A DNA stretch of 64,000 bases from SZUA-309 sp965230005 (GTDB lineage: Bacteria; Pseudomonadota; Gammaproteobacteria; Pseudomonadales; Azotimanducaceae), in contig OZ245934.1 in NCBI GenBank assembly GCA_965230005.1, positions 5,084,001-5,148,000 of the forward strand, read 5' to 3'. Below are positions 8,875 to 17,354 of this stretch, one piece after another. How positions within the stretch are numbered: position 1 is the first letter of the stretch; every line of letters begins with the position of its first letter. The notes below the pieces were generated by a model, which searched no databases, had not been told where the DNA came from, and saw only the letters and a program-made list of their open reading frames with translations. The position numbers and the translations under genes were made by a program.

Positions 8875-9087
8875 GACAATGCTCTCTCCCTTACGAGCGG
8901 GCGACGGTTTGCAGCAGAAAGGCCCGAAAACGCGGCGACGGCCGCCGCCGGGCAGACCTGATCAAGCCAACGATGGTCCCACAATCGCCAGCCGGGAGCC
9001 ATGTGTCAGACGGGTGCAGGTGCTCGACGCAGACCGAGCATCGACGTCGTCGCAGATTCAGTTTGGGCGGTCCGCTAAGATGGGGCC

Positions 9088-9810
9088 ATGAAGCCTGTCC
9101 CAGCGATGGCCGCCACTGCCCTGCTGCCGCTTCGGCATGCCCGAGGCCGGCACGACGGCGCGAGCGTCGCCCGAGCGCTTCTGGTGCTGCTCGTCACGGT
9201 TCCACTCGGTGCCGCCGCGGAGATCTACAAATGGATTGACGAAAACGGCCAGGTCCACTTCACGGACTCGCCGCCACCGAACCAGGGAGAGCGCGTCGAG
9301 GTAGAGGTACAGAAACCACCCGCGGAACCCGATGAAGGCGAGCTGCGTCGCCTGGAACTCATCCGACAGGCAGAGGAGCGCCGGGCGCACGACGAACGGG
9401 TAGCGGCCAGAGAGGAGCAGGAGGTTCATGCCCCTGCACGGCGTCTTGCCGCCTGCGATCAGGCCCGGGTCAGCTGGTATGCCTTGAACCAGCGAATGCC
9501 CGTTTACTGGACCGAGGATGGCACGCTGCGCCCGCACTGGAACAACGATACCTACCGTGGGGAGCGCCGATATGTGGCCGACGCCGATCGCGCCGCAACG
9601 CGCGAAGAGCTCGAAGCCAGCATCAGCCGCAATTGCCCGAACGGCCACGTGGAAAACTCGGCAGGCACCGCTTATCAGCGCTGGCTCGCGGACGAGTGGT
9701 GTGCCGTCTATCGGGTCCGGTTGGAAGAGGCTCAGCGCGACGAAGCGCGTACGCCGGCGGACCGGATTGAAGCCATGGAAGCGCAGGTCCGGGAGACCTG
9801 CGCAAGCTGA
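9088..9810 (+). CDS. DUF4124 domain-containing exported protein
   Basis: A 240-residue protein of unknown role. A hydrophobic stretch ALLVLLVTVPLGAAA (about 30-44) looks like a signal peptide, immediately followed by EIYKWIDENGQVHFTDSPP, the hallmark of the DUF4124 domain found at the start of many exported proteobacterial proteins. The rest is charged and helical, with Cys pairs near the C-terminus. The signal is unusually far from the ATG at 9088; an internal alternative start closer to the hydrophobic segment is possible. It is convergent with the Rieske oxygenase gene. Confidence 0.75.
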   Translation: MKPVPAMAATALLPLRHARGRHDGASVARALLVLLVTVPLGAAAEIYKWIDENGQVHFTDSPPPNQGERVEVEVQKPPAEPDEGELRRLELIRQAEERRAHDERVAAREEQEVHAPARRLAACDQARVSWYALNQRMPVYWTEDGTLRPHWNNDTYRGERRYVADADRAATREELEASISRNCPNGHVENSAGTAYQRWLADEWCAVYRVRLEEAQRDEARTPADRIEAMEAQVRETCAS

Positions 9811-9819
9811 CGGGTCCTG

Positions 9820-11174
9820 CTAGCGGTCTGGCAGACGTCCGTCGATGTAGTCGTCGATGAGCTCGTGATAGCGGCGGATGCGCTTCTCCTGATTGGAGAG
9901 ATACACCCCTTTGAAGCCTCGCGAGCGGAAGCCGCGCTGCTGAGTAACAAAGACCGCAACGTCTTCTTCGATGGCCGGGCCGATGGAATCTTCCCGTAGG
10001 TGAGCAGCCTGAGCTCTGCCTCGCCGTCGAAGTGGCTGCCCATGCCGCGCTCGCCAGCCTCAGGTCCTGCCGCGATCGATGCGGGGCTTGCGTACCACCA
10101 GTTGTCGAAGAGACATTGCTCCGGGTCGTTGTAGTGGGGCCGGGCTCGGAGGAAGTGAAACCCGTCGCTCCAGATGGAAACGGCGAAGTTTGGAAACAGC
10201 GTGTAGTGGAAGGCATCCGTGAACTGCTCATCCGGGATCTTTGCGTAGTGTGAAAACCCCCGCTCCGGTCCCAGTTTCCGTTTTGCGCTCTGAAGTGCCT
10301 CCCGGGTGTCTTCCGGGCGGCCCTTGAAGTCCTTCGGGTCAATATCCCAGTAGCGCAGCTGGCCCGCCAGGGGCTCGAGGATGTTGCCTTCTTTGTCCGT
10401 GGCGCCGTTGCCGTAGCCGCCCTGCATGATCATGCGGTTGTGGCCTTCGTCAGAGAGGTCGAACTTCGTTTCCTTGAAGTAGGTATTGATGTTGCCGCGG
10501 ATTTCTTTGCGGTTCGTATCCGGCGTGGCCCGCATGTGCACGGTCGGTACGTGGTAGGACTCATTGAAGTTGTCGAGCACAACTTTCCAGTTGCAGGGCA
10601 GCCACATGGTGTTGGCCATGGTGCGCTGCCAGCTGTGGATGTCGCGACGCTCCCACTCGGACCAGATGGGTCCGAGGTAGTCCTTCAGGCTCATGCAGTC
10701 CGGGTCCATGTTGACCCAGATGAAGCCGGCGAAGGTTTCGCAGGCGAGCTCGACGAGGCGGACGTTGTCGCAGGGATTCCCCTCGGGAAAGTCTTCCTTG
10801 TCCGGCGCAAAGTTCAGGCTGCCGTCGGGCATGAAGGCCCAGCTGTGGTACTTGCACACAAAGCGCCGTTTGACGTGCCCTTTGGGCTCGGAAACCAGCG
10901 GATTGCCGCGGTGCTGGCAGACGTTGAAGAAGGCTTTCACGGAACCGTCGGTCTGCCGGACCATGAGAATCTCTTCCGGACCGACGGGCTCCATCTGCCA
11001 GTCGCCGGGCTCCGGCAGCTCGGACTCGCGGCCGAGCAGAAGCCAGACCTTGGTCCACATACCTTCCCATTCTTTCGCGAAGAACTCCCGGGACGTGTAG
11101 CGGTCGCCGGGAATCCGGTGACCGCGGGTTTCCTGATCCGGCCAGGTGTCTACGCGGCGGATGTCTATGGCCAT
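9820..11174 (-). CDS. Rieske aromatic ring-hydroxylating oxygenase alpha subunit, one-base frameshift near 3' end
   Basis: A Rieske non-heme iron oxygenase large subunit. The Rieske cluster ligands are CQH (C86, H88) and CKYH (C107, H110); the mononuclear iron site is ESYHVPTVH (H208, H213). After LLTYG the frame as given runs on to 9732 as low-similarity sequence and overlaps the convergent DUF4124 gene. If one G is added to the GGG run (CCC at 9993-9995 on the plus strand), the frame reads EDSIGPAIEEDVAVF and ends at a TAG at 9820, giving a 451-residue protein of normal family length. So it is either a sequencing deletion in a homopolymer or a recent lesion. The start at 11174 has AAGGAG. 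It follows the PPOX gene by 50 bases. Confidence 0.87.
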
Positions 11175-11224
11175 TTCGACGCTCCTTCTGCTTCCCTTCG
11201 CAGTCTGCCTCGTTGTCTCCCGAG

Positions 11225-11818
11225 CTAGCGCTCGTCCAGACCCCGTTCGACGCGGAGTTTGTTCATGCGCACCTTGTCGGCCTCCATGCGCTCACCCAGC
11301 TCGTCTTCCTCGATGGTTCCGGCCATGTGTCGGCCGGCGGTACCGGAGTTGTACATGATCTTTTTCACCGGGGTCACGGCGATGATGGTCCTGAGCGGAG
11401 AATCGAGCAAGTTGTTGAAGTAGGTCTCGAAGTCCTCGTTGTCTGGACTGACCTTCTTCGCCAGCGCCGGGTAGAACCAGGCCTTCGTCTCGTCGTCGTT
11501 GAAGAACTCGGCCGTGCCTTTGAAGGTGATGGCGCCTCGCGGTGCATCGGCCGGGGCGTCGTCGCGATAGCTCATGCTGCTGACGTTCACGGACACCCGG
11601 TTGTCGCGCTTGATGGCTGCGGCCCTGTGCCGATGTTCGGCGAAGGTGAGCCAGATCTTGCCGTCCTTCCAGAAGTAGGCGTGCGTCACGCCTACCGGCC
11701 AGCCGTCCTTCGTTCCCCACATGAGCACGGCTTCGTGCGCGAGCGTCATCATCTGATCCACCTCTTCGTCGGTGAAGGGGTAGATGGAGACAACTTCATG
11801 ATCGTGTGTCTGTACCAC
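11225..11818 (-). CDS. Pyridoxamine 5'-phosphate oxidase (PPOX)-fold protein
   Basis: A 197-residue split-barrel flavin/F420-binding-type protein (VLMWGTKDGWPVGVTHAYF, then a KIWLTF strand and AAIKRDNRVSVNV), likely a small FMN- or F420-dependent oxidoreductase or binding protein. I place the start at a GTG at 11818, nine bases after GGAGG. A longer frame back to 11899 would run through an intrinsic terminator at 11859-11886 and is unlikely. It lies directly upstream of the Rieske oxygenase gene on the same strand and may supply electrons to it or act in the same pathway; that link is an inference. Confidence 0.82.
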   Translation of the reverse strand: MVQTHDHEVVSIYPFTDEEVDQMMTLAHEAVLMWGTKDGWPVGVTHAYFWKDGKIWLTFAEHRHRAAAIKRDNRVSVNVSSMSYRDDAPADAPRGAITFKGTAEFFNDDETKAWFYPALAKKVSPDNEDFETYFNNLLDSPLRTIIAVTPVKKIMYNSGTAGRHMAGTIEEDELGERMEADKVRMNKLRVERGLDER

Positions 11819-11858
11819 TGTTTTGGTCCTCCCGGAGCCCGTTCTGTTTATGCCTTGA

Positions 11859-11886
11859 GAAAAAAGCCCCCGCCTGGGCGGGGGCT
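11859..11886 (-). terminator. Strong intrinsic terminator, minus strand
   Basis: On the minus strand AGCCCCCGC (11886-11878), a four-base loop and GCGGGGGCT (11873-11865) form a nine-pair GC-rich stem. A run of six T follows. It is oriented to stop transcripts moving leftwards, 41 bases before the PPOX start codon. No minus-strand protein gene ends upstream of it. Confidence 0.85.
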
Positions 11887-12017
11887 CCGGTTGCATCAAG
11901 ACGTCTCGTTACTGCTGCCATCCGGCGGTGACCGTCCGGACCAAGAAGGTGTGCGGGCGTGCGGCCGCCGGAGAAGAAGACGCCGACGTCAACCTGGCTC
12001 TCTCCCCATCGAGCATG
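11859..12017 (-). ncRNA. Candidate small RNA or attenuated leader
   Basis: A promoter-like pair (12024-12052) and a strong terminator (11859-11886) on the minus strand bracket about 155 bases with no convincing protein gene. The predicted RNA contains a hairpin around TCCGGACGGTCACCGCCGGA before the terminator. It could be a free small RNA. It could also be a leader whose terminator controls the PPOX-Rieske operon. I found no clear anti-terminator sequence complementary to the terminator arm and no match to a riboswitch or housekeeping RNA that I know. Confidence 0.35.
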
Positions 12018-12023
12018 CATTCG

Positions 12024-12052
12024 AGTATCCTGGCTCCCAACGAAACAGTCAA
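12024..12052 (-). promoter_or_regulatory. Candidate sigma70 promoter, minus strand
   Basis: On the minus strand TTGACT (12052-12047) and GATACT (12029-12024) are separated by exactly 17 bases. This is a good -35 and a moderate -10 match. The predicted start is near 12017. The -35 box overlaps the palindrome at 12044-12063. Confidence 0.45.
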
Positions 12053-12063
12053 TCATGACTGTT
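12044..12063. promoter_or_regulatory. Palindrome AACAGTCA-N4-TGACTGTT, candidate operator
   Basis: Two perfect 8-base arms around ATCA lie 19 bases upstream of the ribosome site of the carotenoid oxygenase gene and cover the -35 box of the minus-strand promoter. Its half-site TGACTG recurs in the TetR intergenic region at 14668, so the two may share a regulator (inference). Confidence 0.4.
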
Positions 12064-12093
12064 TTTCATCGGGCAGGGTTTGGGGAGAGAACA

Positions 12094-13410
12094 ATGAGCG
12101 AGCAGCTTCAGGAAACGCCGTTCTGGCTGAAAGACAATTTCGCGCCGGTTACGGAGGAAGTCACCGTCGATGAATTGAAGGTCACCGGGGAGATCCCGCG
12201 GGCTTTGAATGGCCGACTGCTGCGCAACGGCGCAAATCCGCAGTCGGGCTGGTCGGCACACTGGTTTCTGGGCAACGGGATGCTGCACGGCCTGGAGCTC
12301 GCTGATGGCAATGCCAACTGGTATCGGAATCGCTATGTGAAGACCCCGCTCTTTCTCGAGCCGGAGGTCGAGGTCATGGAATCGCTCGGCGACATGTCGC
12401 GGTCTCTCGCGAATACGCACGTCGTGCATCACGCCGGGAAAATCCTGGCGCTCGAGGAAGGGCACTGGCCCTTCGAGATTTCGCCGGAGCTCGAAACGGT
12501 GGGTCCCTGGAACTTCGACGGCAAGCTCGCGGGTGCCATGACCGCACACCCGAAAACCTGCGGCGCCACCGGCGAGTTTCTGTCCTTCGCCTACAGCACG
12601 AGTCCGCCCTATCTCACCTATCACCGGACCTCGCCGACGGGGGAGATGCTCCAGGTCGAGCCCATCACCGTGAAGGGCCCGACCATGATTCACGATTTCA
12701 ACATCACCCGGAACTTCGTCGTGTTCATGGATCTTCCGGCCGTCTGGAATCTCGAGGGTTTGAACAGCAGCGGTCTGCCCATCGTCTGGGATCCCTCCTA
12801 CGGGGCGCGCCTCGGCGTCATGCCCCGGGACGGCTCAGATGCGGACGTGGTCTGGCACGAGATCGACCCCTGCTACGTGTTCCACCCGCTCAATGCCTAT
12901 GAAGACGGGGACCGGATCATTGTCGACGTCTGTCGCATGGAAGACACCATGAAGCCGGGCTCGAATTCCCCGCCCATGCTGTATCGCTGGGTGATCGATC
13001 AGGGTGCGGGTACCGTCACGGAAACCCAGCTCGACGATCGGGTGGTGGATTTCACCCGGGTCTGCGATACGAAAGTCGGTCAGCCCTACCGCTATGGTTA
13101 CGCGGCTGCCTTCGCCCCCTACGGGCCGGTGGCGGAAGGGTTCATGAAATACGACCTCGAGCGGGACTCGAGCGAGTTCGTTTCCCTGGAAGGCGGGCAG
13201 GGGAGTGAGCCCGTTTTCGTGAAGGACCCGGCAGGATCTGCGGAGGATGACGGCTGGGTCATGAGCTACGTCTACCGGCCCGACGAAGATCGCAGCGAAG
13301 TAGTGATCATCGATTCCCGGGCTTTCAGCGACGGCCCGATTGCCCGCATCCATCTGCCTGTGCGGGTGCCCGCGGGTTTCCACGGCAACTGGGTGCCGGA
13401 CGGCTACTAG
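12094..13410 (+). CDS. Carotenoid/lignostilbene-type oxygenase (CCD/RPE65 family)
   Basis: A 438-residue non-heme iron oxygenase that cleaves C=C double bonds of carotenoids, stilbenes or related phenolics. The four iron-binding His of this beta-propeller family are visible: TAHPKTCG (H152), MIHDFN (H200), VFHPLNAYE (H264) and GFHGNW (H430, nine residues from the end). The N-terminal GRLLRNGANPQ and WFLGNGMLHG segments are typical. The start at 12094 follows GGGGAGAG; an upstream in-frame ATG at 12055 lies inside the palindrome and is less likely. It stands alone, divergent from the PPOX-Rieske pair. Confidence 0.93.
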   Translation: MSEQLQETPFWLKDNFAPVTEEVTVDELKVTGEIPRALNGRLLRNGANPQSGWSAHWFLGNGMLHGLELADGNANWYRNRYVKTPLFLEPEVEVMESLGDMSRSLANTHVVHHAGKILALEEGHWPFEISPELETVGPWNFDGKLAGAMTAHPKTCGATGEFLSFAYSTSPPYLTYHRTSPTGEMLQVEPITVKGPTMIHDFNITRNFVVFMDLPAVWNLEGLNSSGLPIVWDPSYGARLGVMPRDGSDADVVWHEIDPCYVFHPLNAYEDGDRIIVDVCRMEDTMKPGSNSPPMLYRWVIDQGAGTVTETQLDDRVVDFTRVCDTKVGQPYRYGYAAAFAPYGPVAEGFMKYDLERDSSEFVSLEGGQGSEPVFVKDPAGSAEDDGWVMSYVYRPDEDRSEVVIIDSRAFSDGPIARIHLPVRVPAGFHGNWVPDGY

Positions 13411-13437
13411 GTCGGCGATACCGGTCAGCTACATCGG

Positions 13438-13881
13438 TCAGCGATAGTAGCTGCGGCTCTTGTGCCGCTTGACCTGGGTGGCGACGTCCGGCTGCTCGCG
13501 GGCTTCCGCGAGGATGTCCGGGAGCATGGGTCGCAGCAGCGTCAGGCACGCCTCGACCTCTTCCAGGGTGAAATCCAGAGCCGCCGACTGATCGCTATGC
13601 GTCATGAGACGGTCGCTGCCCAGGCGTTCATAGAGGGTGGCGGCGTCCAGACGCCGCTCCGCGGCGACGGCTTCAGCGGCCGGGCCCGCAAGGGCGATGA
13701 GGCGGGTGTGCTCTGGGGTCGGCGTGCCGATGAGCTCGTTGCGGCCGCTGTGCCCGTCTTCTTCACCCCAGACCCACCAGCTGCTGTGGTAGCCGAGGCG
13801 TCGGGAGACCATGGCGTGGCCGGCCGTATGCACACAGGCGTCTCTCAGGGTTCGGCCGGGGAGGGCTTCGTCGTCGTTCAT
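13438..13881 (-). CDS. Small protein resembling an M41-type zinc metallopeptidase domain, active-site Glu absent
   Basis: A 147-residue protein I cannot assign firmly. It has HTAGHAMVSRRLGYHS (H18, H22) followed later by ALAGPAAEAV. This pattern is that of short proteins related to the FtsH peptidase domain, where HEAGHA is followed by AGxAAE. Here the catalytic Glu of HExxH is Thr, so proteolysis is doubtful. The remainder is helical with a basic C-terminus. It begins with an ATG at 13881, is convergent with the carotenoid oxygenase gene and lies 67 bases downstream of the TetR gene. Confidence 0.6.
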   Translation of the reverse strand: MNDDEALPGRTLRDACVHTAGHAMVSRRLGYHSSWWVWGEEDGHSGRNELIGTPTPEHTRLIALAGPAAEAVAAERRLDAATLYERLGSDRLMTHSDQSAALDFTLEEVEACLTLLRPMLPDILAEAREQPDVATQVKRHKSRSYYR

Positions 13882-13948
13882 GGTCAGGCGTCAAGCTTCG
13901 ATCGCGCAGCGTAGCGCGAATCCTGGGCGAGCAGTCATTTCCGTGACG

Positions 13949-14584
13949 TCAAAGGATGTCGTCGAGGGGTCGAGCAGCGATCTCTGCGGCTTCCTGCGCC
14001 TCGAGGCCGAGTGTGCGGAGCATGGTCGCCGTCGCCTGATCGATGAGCCGCTCCGGGTCTTCTGAGGCGATACCGGCCAGCAGAACGTTCACGTACCCCC
14101 CGAAGAGAAAGACCGCGGTTGCCTCCAGGTCGCCGGCCTGAAAGCGACCGGCCGCAAGACCGGCTTTGAAATCGCGGGTGCCGAAGGCGCCGATGGCCTG
14201 GCGCATGGTTTCCACCGGGACACCGGCCTCGGCGAGGAACCAGCGCCACAGGGGATCCCGGACCATGGTGATGCCGATGAAGCGTGCCGAGGTCGCGATG
14301 ATCACCGCCGGATCCGCGTCGGACCCGAGCGCCTGCTGAACCTTCGCATCGAGCGCCGCGGCATCCTCCATCATGATCGGCAGCAGAATCTCGTGCTTCG
14401 ATTTGAAGTGCAGATAGAAAGAGCCGTGGCCCACGTCGGCGGCACGGGTAATCGCACCGATGGTGACCGCCTCGACGCCCTGCTCGCGAAAGAGCGTGGC
14501 TGCCGCCTCGATGAGCCTGGACCGCGCCTCCTGACGCTTGCGCGCCACGCGCCCGAGCGGCTGCGCCTCTTGACCGGCGTCCAT
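13949..14584 (-). CDS. TetR family transcriptional regulator
   Basis: A 211-residue repressor-type regulator. The N-terminal helix-turn-helix runs from about residue 20 to 65 (ARSRLIEAAATLF, then VTIGAITRAADVGHGSFYLHFKSKHEI), followed by the helical ligand-binding domain. The open frame continues to 14734, but that would place the operator-like palindromes inside the gene. I use the ATG at 14584, which gives a normal TetR length. It is divergent from the MhpA-like operon, the usual arrangement for a repressor of that operon whose ligand is a pathway intermediate. Confidence 0.88.
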   Translation of the reverse strand: MDAGQEAQPLGRVARKRQEARSRLIEAAATLFREQGVEAVTIGAITRAADVGHGSFYLHFKSKHEILLPIMMEDAAALDAKVQQALGSDADPAVIIATSARFIGITMVRDPLWRWFLAEAGVPVETMRQAIGAFGTRDFKAGLAAGRFQAGDLEATAVFLFGGYVNVLLAGIASEDPERLIDQATATMLRTLGLEAQEAAEIAARPLDDIL

Positions 14585-14667
14585 GGTCTCGGCAGATCCT
14601 TCGTCCGGCGCTCCCTTCTTTGCTTTCGCTGCGTCCACGGCTTCGCTCAACGCTGGCACCTCAATAA

Positions 14668-14715
14668 TGACTGAAGTCAAAAATGATTGCATACAAAAAT
14701 GAATTGAGTCAATAT
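14668..14715 (+). promoter_or_regulatory. TetR-controlled promoter region with two palindromes
   Basis: In the gap between the divergent TetR gene and the hydroxylase operon lie TGACTGAAGTCA (14668-14679) and ATTGAGTCAAT (14703-14713), each an inverted repeat. A candidate plus-strand promoter is TTGCAT (14687-14692), a 17-base spacer and CAATAT (14710-14715). The second palindrome overlaps the -10 box, as expected for a repressor operator. The stretch is strikingly AT-rich for this DNA. Confidence 0.5.
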
Positions 14716-14771
14716 CCGCTCCGAGGCGAAGCACTCAAGGGGGTTGCTGAGACACATGGGGGACGGAAATC

Positions 14772-16391
14772 ATGGCGCCTACTGACCTGCCGGCAAACGC
14801 CGGCGCTGCCGCAGAGGCGCTACAGGATCTGGCGGACGTGGTCATTCTCGGCCTCGGCCCGGTAGGGTGTTTCGCCGCCATTCTTCTTGCCGGGCGTGGT
14901 CTCAAAGTCCTCGCCGTTGAGCGGGATGAAGCCGTTTACAAGCTGCCGCGAGCCGTGAATCTGGATGGTGAGGTGGTCCGGGCCATGCAGCCCTTCGGTC
15001 TGGCTGAGTCGCTCAACGCCCTGCTGCAGCCTCTCCGGCCCGGGGAACGGGCTGGCTTCGCCAATTCCCGGCGGGAGTTTCTCTTCGGTGCCGCGTCCAG
15101 AGACTTTGGCGCTAATGGCTGGCAGCCCATGAACATGTTCGACCAGCCTGAGCTCGAGGCTTATCTGCGGGATACGGCCCTTGCCCAGGACGCAGTGACT
15201 GCCTACGTCGGTTACGAGGCAACGGCCTTCACCGATCACGGGGATCGGGTGAGGGTGTCGCTGGTGCCCGCGGAGCAGGCGTCGGATGCCGGGGGCAGCC
15301 AGACCATCGAGGCCCGCTATCTCCTCGCCTGTGACGGCGCGTCGAGCTTCACCCGGAAAACGCTCGGTATCGGCTGGCACGATCTGGGCTACAACCACGA
15401 CTGGCTGGTCGTGGACGTCACGACGCTGCCCGGACATACCCTCGGCACCACCACCATGCAGGTCTGTGATCCTGACCGGATCTCCACCTATGTCTGTACG
15501 AAAGATCCCTACCGGCGCTGGGAGTTCAAGCTCAACGAGGGTGAAAGCTGGGAAGAGATGCTCGATCCGGCGCGCATCAGAAGCCTCATCGAAGCCTGGA
15601 CGCCGGCGGGCACCTACGAGATCCGGCGGGCGGCCATGTATCAGTTCCACGCTGCCACGGCTGATACCTGGCGTGTCGGTAACGTCTTCATTGCCGGAGA
15701 CGCGGCCCACCAGACACCCCCCTTTCTCGGGCAGGGAATGAACGCCGGGGTCCGTGACGTGATCAACATTGCCTGGAAGCTGCCGCTCGTCCGCTCGGGC
15801 TTGCTCCGGGATGACTTTCTCGAAAGCTATCAGGCCGAGCGGGATGCCCATGCCCATGATCTGGTTGAGTGGGCCGTCTCCATCGGACGGCTCATGGAGC
15901 ACCTTGCGGCCGTGGAGGCAGCCGAGCGGGCCGGTGAGGCACCCCCGGAAACGCCTCCGGAACTCAAGGCCGCGGGCTACGGCCAGGGGCGCGGACAGCC
16001 GCCGCTCAGGGCCGGCGCCCTCATGACCGAACAGGTTAATGAGGACGGTCCCGTGGGTTTTCTTTTCTCGCAGCCCGTCGTTCGCGATGGAACCCGGGAG
16101 GTTCGCCTCGATGAACTCCTGGGCCCGGGCTTTGCGCTGGTGAGTCTGACCGCAGAGGATCTTGTGCTCAACCCGGAGAGTGAGCGCCTGCTGGATCGGC
16201 TCGGTGCGCGCCGGGTGGTGCTCGATGGCCTGGAGGCAGTGCGCGGCCGTTTCGATCGCGGCTTTTCGGATACGCGGGCCATGATCGTTCGCCCGGACCG
16301 CATCGTTTTCGGGGTGACGACGGAAACCCTGGATCTCAACGGTCTCGTGGCAGCGCTCGGTGAACGACTCTGCCTGAGCGACTGCGCCTAA
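14772..16391 (+). CDS. FAD-dependent aromatic hydroxylase, MhpA-like
   Basis: A 539-residue class A flavoprotein monooxygenase of the 3-(3-hydroxyphenyl)propionate hydroxylase type, which adds an ortho hydroxyl to a phenol using NAD(P)H and O2. It shows GLGPVG (27-32) of the FAD Rossmann fold, CDGASSF (from about 187) and the GDAAHQTPPFLGQGMN motif (from about 309). A C-terminal thioredoxin-like domain follows, as usual in this family. It is the first gene of the operon with the FAH-type hydrolase and the extradiol dioxygenase. Hydroxylation followed by ring cleavage is therefore the likely pathway. Confidence 0.92.
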   Translation: MAPTDLPANAGAAAEALQDLADVVILGLGPVGCFAAILLAGRGLKVLAVERDEAVYKLPRAVNLDGEVVRAMQPFGLAESLNALLQPLRPGERAGFANSRREFLFGAASRDFGANGWQPMNMFDQPELEAYLRDTALAQDAVTAYVGYEATAFTDHGDRVRVSLVPAEQASDAGGSQTIEARYLLACDGASSFTRKTLGIGWHDLGYNHDWLVVDVTTLPGHTLGTTTMQVCDPDRISTYVCTKDPYRRWEFKLNEGESWEEMLDPARIRSLIEAWTPAGTYEIRRAAMYQFHAATADTWRVGNVFIAGDAAHQTPPFLGQGMNAGVRDVINIAWKLPLVRSGLLRDDFLESYQAERDAHAHDLVEWAVSIGRLMEHLAAVEAAERAGEAPPETPPELKAAGYGQGRGQPPLRAGALMTEQVNEDGPVGFLFSQPVVRDGTREVRLDELLGPGFALVSLTAEDLVLNPESERLLDRLGARRVVLDGLEAVRGRFDRGFSDTRAMIVRPDRIVFGVTTETLDLNGLVAALGERLCLSDCA

Positions 16392-16460
16392 ACGTCAGAG
16401 CCCGACGCCAGCCCAAACAGGAAATCACAGACAGTCCTTACAGTTACCAAGGGAGCAAAC

Positions 16461-17342
16461 ATGAAACTCGCCACCTTCTCTACCGCCGCCAGCGGGACAC
16501 CGCGGCTCGGCCTGGTCGTCGATGACGGCATCGTCGATCTGGCCGCTGTGGCTGGCGCGCCTGGCACCATGGCCGACTACCTCGCCGGCGGCGAGGCCGC
16601 CGAGGCTGCGGTGCGCGGCGCCGCGGGCTCTGAACGCCTGCCGCTCGCCGACGTTACCCTTCATGCGCCGATGCCGAATCCGGGGAAGGTGCTGGCGATC
16701 GGCCTCAACTACGGGGACCACATTGCCGAGAGCGGCATGGAGCCGCCGAAGTTTCAGGTCTGGTTCAACAAGCAGCACAACTGCATCAACGACCCCTACG
16801 GTCCGATCAATCTGCCGGAAGTCTCCGACAAGCTCGATTACGAGGCCGAGTTCTGCCTGCTCATCGGCAAGCGCTGCAAACATGTGCCGCGCGATCGGGC
16901 GCACGAGGTCGTCGCCGGCTACTTCTGCGGCAACGACGTGAGCGTCCGCGACTGGCAGCTCCGGGCGCAGACTTTTCAGATCGGTAAGTCTTTCGACACG
17001 CACGGCCCGATCGGTCCCTGGCTGGTGACGCCGGACGAGGTGGGTGATCCGCATGATCTCGCCATACGATGCCTCGTGAATGGCGAAGTCCGTCAGGAGT
17101 CGAACACGAAACACCTGATCTTCGACTGCTTCGACGCCATCGAGCATCTCACGCAGGCATTTACGCTCGACGCGGGAGACGTGCTGTTCATGGGTACCCC
17201 GGCCGGGGTGGGCGTCGCCATGGAGCCGCCGTCCTTCCTGAAGGTCGGCGACAGGGTTCGCGTCGAGGTCGACAAACTCGGCTACATTGAAAACGAAGTC
17301 GTGCCGGAGTCGGCAGGCTGTATGATCGAAAACGCATCCTGA
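16461..17342 (+). CDS. Fumarylacetoacetate hydrolase family protein
   Basis: A 293-residue FAH-fold enzyme that would hydrolyse a C-C bond, or decarboxylate, isomerise or hydrate a ring-cleavage product. Metal ligands typical of the family are visible: DYEAEF (E128, E130) and GNDVSVRDWQ (D159). GKSFDTHGPIGPWLVTPDE and FMGTPAGVG are also characteristic. The ATG at 16461 follows AGGGAG. It lies between the hydroxylase and the VOC dioxygenase, consistent with handling the meta-cleavage product. Confidence 0.92.
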   Translation: MKLATFSTAASGTPRLGLVVDDGIVDLAAVAGAPGTMADYLAGGEAAEAAVRGAAGSERLPLADVTLHAPMPNPGKVLAIGLNYGDHIAESGMEPPKFQVWFNKQHNCINDPYGPINLPEVSDKLDYEAEFCLLIGKRCKHVPRDRAHEVVAGYFCGNDVSVRDWQLRAQTFQIGKSFDTHGPIGPWLVTPDEVGDPHDLAIRCLVNGEVRQESNTKHLIFDCFDAIEHLTQAFTLDAGDVLFMGTPAGVGVAMEPPSFLKVGDRVRVEVDKLGYIENEVVPESAGCMIENAS

Positions 17343-17354
17343 GGGGGGAGCGCT

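Noticed and set aside
7765..8961. A 398-codon plus-strand frame over the monooxygenase
   Set aside because: The opposite strand has clear FAD, NADPH and Baeyer-Villiger motifs.
11225..11899. Longer PPOX frame starting at 11899
   Set aside because: It would translate through the strong terminator; GTG at 11818 has a ribosome site and gives the normal fold start.
11880..12017. Resemblance of GGTCCGGA and GCAGCAGTAACGAG to SRP RNA
   Set aside because: The GGAA-loop core and symmetric loop of SRP RNA are not formed; the match is only to short pieces.
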